Positions 59,879-64,000 of a stretch of 64,000 nt of DNA are shown here, one piece after another. Source of the DNA: Rhizobium phaseoli (GTDB lineage: Bacteria; Pseudomonadota; Alphaproteobacteria; Rhizobiales; Rhizobiaceae). A program made the translations under genes and the position numbers. Position 1 is the first letter of the stretch. The number at the start of each line of letters is the position of its first letter. The DNA is taken from positions 1 to 64,000 of the forward strand of contig NZ_WUFT01000023.1 of assembly GCF_010668805.1 (NCBI RefSeq), given 5' to 3'. Under the pieces are notes generated by a model. The model had not been told where the DNA came from. It made no database searches and saw nothing but the letters and a program-made list of their open reading frames with translations.

Positions 59879-61018
59879 TTACCGGCTATCTGTCTTGAAG
59901 CGTGCGAGGCGTGCCTCGATCGCCTGTTCGCGGTGCAACCGGTCAAGTTCGTCCAATTCGGAGCTATGAGCGTGCTCACCAGCGGGAACGCCGGTCAGCC
60001 GCGAGACTGCCGCGGCCGCGCGGGCAGCACCTGCACCCGGTGTGGGCTGGCTGTGGCCGGTCGCGGCGTGTTCGGGATGCTGGGCAATGCTGCGCTTGAA
60101 ATCGGCAAGGCGCGCGTCGGCCTCGCGGCGCGTTGCGAGCACGGCTTGCAGGGCTTTCTGGCCTTCGTCCAGCTGTTCCCTGGCATCGGCCAGTGCCTTG
60201 TCGATGGCCGCGATCTGGGATTCAAGGTCGATCTGGCGGGCAACGCCGGCCTTTGCCAGGTCATCGCGCCCGGAGGAGACGGCGAGGCGGATCTTCGCGT
60301 CGAGGGCTTTCAGGTCTTCGACGATTTCATCCCGGCGGCTCTGGATACGGTATTCCTCGGCGCGCGCCTTGCCGAGATCGGTGCGGGCGTCTTCCGCCGC
60401 CGCATCGATTTCACGGATCGCCTGTTCGATGACGGCGATCTTGTTGACGCCCTCTGCCTTGTCGACCGCCGCATTGGCGATGCCGGCGATCAGACGACCC
60501 ATGCGTGAGAGAATGCCTTCGTTCGTCATGTTTTCCTCCATCCGAGCGGAATTCGGCGTGACGCCGATGTGAATCTCGTAGCGATCTGTGCCTGCTACGA
60601 GGTAGGCCGGAAAAATACTCTCCCATCCCTTTGAATAGCCCGCGACATCGAAGGGCACGGCAACGCGACCATGCACCGTGGCGATGGTCAGGTCCGAGGG
60701 GCCTTTGATGGCGAAGAGCTTGTCATCAAGCGGCAGATGCGGCGGATCGGCAGTGGCGCCGCGATTGGTGGCAAAATCGCGAAGGCCGAGCGTGACCAGC
60801 CTTGCCGGCAGGCCGGTCTGTTCGCGGACGGTTTCATAAGCAAGCTCATGCAGCACGACGAGATTGGCGCCCGCCCTGTCGTCGATGAGCTCCGTCAGGA
60901 TGTCGATCATCCTGCGATAGGCGACTATCGTGTCATCGAGCGCCCGCCGGGCACTGTCATCAGGCGCCAATGTGTAGCGCAGAAGCGATGGATGCGGTGT
61001 TCTGCCCGTGTTTGCCAT
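59879..61018 (-). CDS. PspA/IM30-family protein fused to a TnpB-like N-terminal domain
   Basis: A 379-residue frame with two parts. Residues 1-165 resemble the N-terminal region of IS605-type TnpB: LHELAYETVREQTGLPARL matches the helical segment, and DDKLFAIKGPSDLTIATVHGRVAVPFDVAGYSKG followed by YEIHIGVTP matches the wedge-like beta-barrel. The RuvC nuclease half and zinc finger are absent. Residues 164-379 are a PspA/IM30-type coiled coil (ILSRMGRLIAGIANAAVDKAEG, then charged helices). ATG 60529 inside the frame has GGAGG 5 bases upstream, so a separate 216-residue PspA may also be made. There is no stop between the parts. It is first in the operon with the YqiJ-like and flotillin genes. 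ATG 61018 has no good ribosome binding site. Confidence 0.78.
   Translation of the reverse strand: MANTGRTPHPSLLRYTLAPDDSARRALDDTIVAYRRMIDILTELIDDRAGANLVVLHELAYETVREQTGLPARLVTLGLRDFATNRGATADPPHLPLDDKLFAIKGPSDLTIATVHGRVAVPFDVAGYSKGWESIFPAYLVAGTDRYEIHIGVTPNSARMEENMTNEGILSRMGRLIAGIANAAVDKAEGVNKIAVIEQAIREIDAAAEDARTDLGKARAEEYRIQSRRDEIVEDLKALDAKIRLAVSSGRDDLAKAGVARQIDLESQIAAIDKALADAREQLDEGQKALQAVLATRREADARLADFKRSIAQHPEHAATGHSQPTPGAGAARAAAAVSRLTGVPAGEHAHSSELDELDRLHREQAIEARLARFKTDSR
60529..60539 (-). promoter_or_regulatory. Internal ribosome binding site and ATG for a short PspA form
   Basis: On the minus strand GGAGG (60539-60535) is followed by AAAAC and ATG (60529), an optimal spacing. It starts MTNEGILSRMGR, the normal N-terminus of a PspA-type protein. 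Confidence 0.7.
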
Positions 61019-61167
61019 CAGTAAAACATAAAGCACCGCTTTTGTGCTTTCAAGAGGTGGCGCTAAAAATACAACCTAAGCTTAACATGCCGTTAGGAGG
61101 ACGGAGGCAGCGTCGATTGTCGGATCACATTTGCCGATGGAAGACTCGGTGCGATCGGCTCCGCTCC

Positions 61168-61779
61168 CTATCGGACGGCCGTGTGCGCCTCGCGAATACC
61201 GGCGCTGATGCGGTTGATGATGGTCCATACGAGAAGGAGAGCCACCACCGCCCAAAGCCACGAAGTCCATGCTGCAAATGTACCACCAACCGCGACAAAG
61301 ATGCCGAGCGCGCCAAAAAGCACCGCGCGGTCGCTCTTGCCCAGCGGCCCGTCGTACCGCCGGCTTGCCCCGACCGTTTGACCGAGAACGCCGGTAAATT
61401 CCGTCAGCGCCGAGAGGAATATGACGGCCATCGCCGGCACTAAGCCGTTCGGATCTATTAGCGCAAATGGCAAATACAGTGCGACATCCGACACGACATC
61501 ACCGATCTCGTTCAGATAGGCGCCTAAAATGCTCTTCTGCCCATGTTCACGCGCCAGCATGCCGTCGATGGCATTGAGGCCCATGCGCAGGAGGAACCAC
61601 ACAGGCACCAGCAGGAACCAATGCGGAAGCGGGGCGACGCTGAGAAAAAGGCCCAATGCAACCGAGACGGCGGCGGCAACTGAAGTCACCTGATTGGCGG
61701 TGACGCCTCGCGCCGCCAGGGAGCGCACCAGCGGGCGAAGAATATTCTGAAACCGGGACTTCAATTGATAAACAGACAT
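61168..61779 (-). CDS. CDP-alcohol phosphatidyltransferase-like membrane protein
   Basis: A 203-residue integral membrane protein with five or six hydrophobic segments. The family motif D-x2-DG-x2-AR-x8-9-G-x3-D-x3-D appears near residues 68-96 as N-AI-DG-ML-AR, then GAYLNEIGDVVSD. The first and third Asp of the motif are Asn, while the second and fourth are kept. These Asp residues bind metal, so activity may be changed or lost. Related proteins make phospholipids from CDP-diacylglycerol. It is divergent to the hydrolase-methyltransferase gene. Confidence 0.82.
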   Translation of the reverse strand: MSVYQLKSRFQNILRPLVRSLAARGVTANQVTSVAAAVSVALGLFLSVAPLPHWFLLVPVWFLLRMGLNAIDGMLAREHGQKSILGAYLNEIGDVVSDVALYLPFALIDPNGLVPAMAVIFLSALTEFTGVLGQTVGASRRYDGPLGKSDRAVLFGALGIFVAVGGTFAAWTSWLWAVVALLLVWTIINRISAGIREAHTAVR

Positions 61780-61979
61780 GCGACCTCAATGGCATTTCAT
61801 GGCATCGGAGAAATCTATCCCGGCTGCGGCGGTGCAGATCGTCGTACTTGTGGGGAAGCCCATACTTCATAGTGGTTCTCGCATAGGGCTTACATTTGCG
61901 ACTAGACTTTTGCAATGAATGCAAATCACTGTTCCGCTAATGGTTGCAACCCATCCACCGATCAGAATTGGAGAAGACC

Positions 61980-63764
61980 GTGCTGCAAACTGCCGATAGT
62001 GGGCAATCGTCATCGACGGCCAGACCAATGCATGAATCCGAATTCGCGTCGCATGATGGCACACGGCTGTTTTATCGGATATGGCCTGCGACGGGGGCTG
62101 CACCGAAGGGCGCAATCATTCTTCTCCATCGCGGCCACGAGCATAGCGGCCGCGTCGTCCATCTCGCCACAGAGCTCGGCCTCGATGATTTTTCCTTCTA
62201 CGCCTGGGACGCACGCGGCCACGGGCGTTCACCGGGAGAGCGCGGCTATTCGCCATCCTTTGCTGCCTCGGCCCATGATCTCGATTGCTTCGTCCGCCAT
62301 GTCAGCGAGACAAGCGGTACTGCCGTCGAAGACATCGCCGTCATTGCGCAGAGCGTCGGCGCGGTTCTCGCCACCACCTGGGTGCATGACTATGCGCCAC
62401 CGATCCGTGCGCTCGTGCTTGCCTCGCCGGCCTTCAGTGTCAAGCTCTACGTGCCCTTTGCCAAAGAAGGCATTGCGCTCTGGGAAAAGCTTAAGGGGAC
62501 ATTCTTCGTCAATTCCTATGTCAAGGCGAGGTTCCTGACGCATGACCCCGAGCGCATCGCCTCGTACGAATCCGACCCGTTGATCACCCGGCCAATTGCC
62601 TCCAACATCCTGTTGCAGCTCTATGAGGCAGCAGCCCGCGTCGTCGGCGACGCCCGCGCCATCACCGTCCCCACCCAACTGCTGATCTCCGGCAGCGACT
62701 GGGTGGTGCGACACGCGCCGCAGCACCGATTTTACGAGAACCTCGGCAGCCGGATCAAGGAACGGCACGTGCTTGCCGGCTTCTACCATGACACGCTTGG
62801 CGAAAAGGACCGCGCAATTGCGCTCGCCGAGATTCGCCGTTTTATCGACGCGCGTTTTGCCGAGCCCCGGGCGCCTGCCGACCTTCGCACGGCCCATATC
62901 CAGGGCTATACCAAAGACGAGGCCGACCGGCTAGCAAGCCCTCTGGACGCCACATCCCCACGCGGCATCTACTGGGCGCTTAGCCGCCTCAACATCAAGC
63001 TTGGCGCTTTAGTGTCCGAAGGCATAAGGACCGGGGTCAAGACCGGTTTTGATTCCGGCTCGACGCTCGATTACGTCTACGAGGACATGCCGCGCGGGCT
63101 CGGTCCAGGCGGGCGTTTGATCGACAAGGTGTTCCTCGAGGCGATCGGCTGGCGCGGCATCAGGCAGCGCAAGCTGCACTTGCAGGAGCTGATCGACCGC
63201 GCGCTGCAGCGCCTGAAAGCCGCCGGCCGCAATACCCATATGCTCGATATAGCGGCCGGGCACGGCCGTTATGTCCTTGATGCGATCGAGGCGGCTGCCG
63301 TGCGTCCCGATAGTGCGCGGTTGCAGGATTACTCCCCCATAAACGTCGACGCCGGCCGCAACAGCATCGCCGCGCGGGGACTGGGTGATTTCGTCAGCTT
63401 CCGCCAGCAGGATGCCTTTGACGGCGAGGGGCTGGCTGCCATCACGCCGGCTCCGGATCTCGCGATCGTCTCCGGCCTTTACGAGCTGTTTTCCGACAAT
63501 GCGATGATCGCCGCTTCGCTCAACGGCATCGCCCGCGCGATGCAGCCCGGTGGTCTGCTTGTCTACACCAACCAGCCGTGGCATCCACAACTGGAGATGA
63601 TCGCCCGCGCACTGACCTCCCACCGCGGCGGCGAGGCCTGGGTGATGCGGCGGCGGACGCAAGAAGAAATGGATCAGCTGGTCGCGGCCGCCGGCTTCCG
63701 CAAAATCGAGCAACGCATCGATCAGTGGGGCATTTTCACCGTCTCGCTGGCCGAGAGAGTCTGA
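61980..63764 (+). CDS. Fused alpha/beta hydrolase and SAM-dependent methyltransferase
   Basis: A 594-residue two-domain protein. Residues 15-295 are an alpha/beta hydrolase of the monoglyceride lipase type: ILLHRGHEHSGR, DARGHGRSPGERG, nucleophile Ser in AQSVGAV, and a late His in AGFYHDTLGEKD. After a linker comes a class I methyltransferase (about 390-590) with MLDIAAGHGRYVLDAI as motif I and QQDAFDGEGLAA as motif II region. This fusion is found in rhizobia next to PAP2 phosphatase and CDP-alcohol transferase genes, suggesting phospholipid remodelling. GTG 61980 is chosen because GGAGAAG lies 5 bases upstream; TTG 61944 and ATG 62028 are alternatives. Confidence 0.85.
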   Translation: MLQTADSGQSSSTARPMHESEFASHDGTRLFYRIWPATGAAPKGAIILLHRGHEHSGRVVHLATELGLDDFSFYAWDARGHGRSPGERGYSPSFAASAHDLDCFVRHVSETSGTAVEDIAVIAQSVGAVLATTWVHDYAPPIRALVLASPAFSVKLYVPFAKEGIALWEKLKGTFFVNSYVKARFLTHDPERIASYESDPLITRPIASNILLQLYEAAARVVGDARAITVPTQLLISGSDWVVRHAPQHRFYENLGSRIKERHVLAGFYHDTLGEKDRAIALAEIRRFIDARFAEPRAPADLRTAHIQGYTKDEADRLASPLDATSPRGIYWALSRLNIKLGALVSEGIRTGVKTGFDSGSTLDYVYEDMPRGLGPGGRLIDKVFLEAIGWRGIRQRKLHLQELIDRALQRLKAAGRNTHMLDIAAGHGRYVLDAIEAAAVRPDSARLQDYSPINVDAGRNSIAARGLGDFVSFRQQDAFDGEGLAAITPAPDLAIVSGLYELFSDNAMIAASLNGIARAMQPGGLLVYTNQPWHPQLEMIARALTSHRGGEAWVMRRRTQEEMDQLVAAAGFRKIEQRIDQWGIFTVSLAERV

Positions 63765-63772
63765 GGCAAAGC

Positions 63773-64000
63773 GTGGAGAAGGCACGTTCTATTTTTTCCC
63801 CGGCAGCACCGGTCCCGAAGCGGGCGGCGCTCTGGCTGGTCTTCCTGGCGCCGTTCTTCTATCTGAGCTATGGCGGCGCCAATTGGCTGGCATCGCAACG
63901 GGCTCATGTGCCGAACGTCGCCTTCGCATGGGAAAGCACCATTCCGTTCCTCGCGTGGACGATCATTCCCTATTGGTCGATCAACCTGTTCTATGCACTC
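63773..64000 (+). CDS. PAP2/dual-specificity phosphatase family protein (N-terminal part)
   Basis: The frame opens with GTG 63773 and runs off the right edge, giving 76 residues: a basic start, PKRAALWLVFLAPFFYLSYGG as the first membrane segment and AWTIIPYWSINLFYAL as the second. This is the start expected for the membrane PAP2/dual-specificity phosphatase that follows the hydrolase-methyltransferase gene in rhizobia. The phosphatase motifs lie beyond the window, so the call rests on context and the membrane pattern. It begins 8 bases after the preceding stop, in the same operon. Confidence 0.65.
   Translation, partial: MEKARSIFSPAAPVPKRAALWLVFLAPFFYLSYGGANWLASQRAHVPNVAFAWESTIPFLAWTIIPYWSINLFYAL

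Noticed and set aside
60529..61018. Active IS200/IS605 element
   Set aside because: Only an N-terminal TnpB-like region is present; there is no RuvC part, TnpA or recognisable element ends, and the frame is fused to a host gene in an operon.

Overview
The window is high-GC alphaproteobacterial chromosome and reads as Rhizobium, most like the R. etli / R. leguminosarum group. The evidence is the gbpR-chvE-gguABC sugar-uptake locus, split xylFHG with a ROK regulator, RIME-like palindromic repeats between genes, a napEFDABC operon and many RbsB-type sugar ABC transporters. This placement comes from recognised families and gene order; no database search was possible.

Layout. 0.2-5.8 kb: a nucleotide-sugar epimerase, then a divergent sugar ABC cassette with its own NAD-dependent sugar dehydrogenase. 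6.1-10.5 kb: complete periplasmic nitrate reductase operon napEFDABC, with an unusually short NapF. 10.6-17.3 kb: envelope and signalling genes on the minus strand (small secreted proteins, an adenylate cyclase with TolB-like and TPR regions, a YcbK-like M15 protein, an SGNH esterase) and 1.2 kb of probably decayed sequence. 17.9 kb: tRNA-Arg(CCG). 18.1-23.0 kb: xylose importer xylFHG facing a ROK repressor, with a perfect 19-bp palindrome between them. 23.1-24.2 kb: a tandem array in which the 3' end of the adjacent inositol dehydrogenase gene, its terminator and a RIME element repeat with a period near 313 bp. 24.2-26.1 kb: iolG/idhA and two small genes. 26.3-35.9 kb: gbpR, chvE, gguABC, an oxoglutarate-semialdehyde dehydrogenase and a pentonate dehydratase, which together give uptake and non-phosphorylative oxidation of arabinose-type sugars to 2-oxoglutarate. 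36-39.3 kb: a Phd/PIN toxin-antitoxin pair, an HD-GYP response regulator and remnants of RpiR and TetR regulators.

39.3-42.5 kb: a transglutaminase / alpha-E / circularly permuted ATP-grasp operon of unknown product. 43-51.2 kb: a DMT exporter, DEAD-box helicase, HEAT-repeat DNA alkylation repair protein, a small secreted protein and an 1133-residue hybrid histidine kinase. 51.2-53.1 kb: MnmC split into two divergent genes whose start codons overlap on one CATG. 53.2-57.4 kb: ureide catabolism (puuE, uraD, allA, hiuH) with an embedded HepT-like protein. 57.5-61.0 kb: a membrane-stress operon of flotillin, YqiJ-like protein and a PspA/IM30 protein. The PspA gene is fused in frame to a domain that resembles the N-terminal half of TnpB, without its RuvC nuclease; this is the most unusual thing in the window. 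61.2-64 kb: a lipid locus (CDP-alcohol phosphotransferase-like protein, hydrolase-methyltransferase fusion, truncated PAP2/dual-specificity phosphatase).

Starts were chosen by ribosome binding sites and family boundaries and often differ from the longest open frame. Functions rest on motif recognition by eye.
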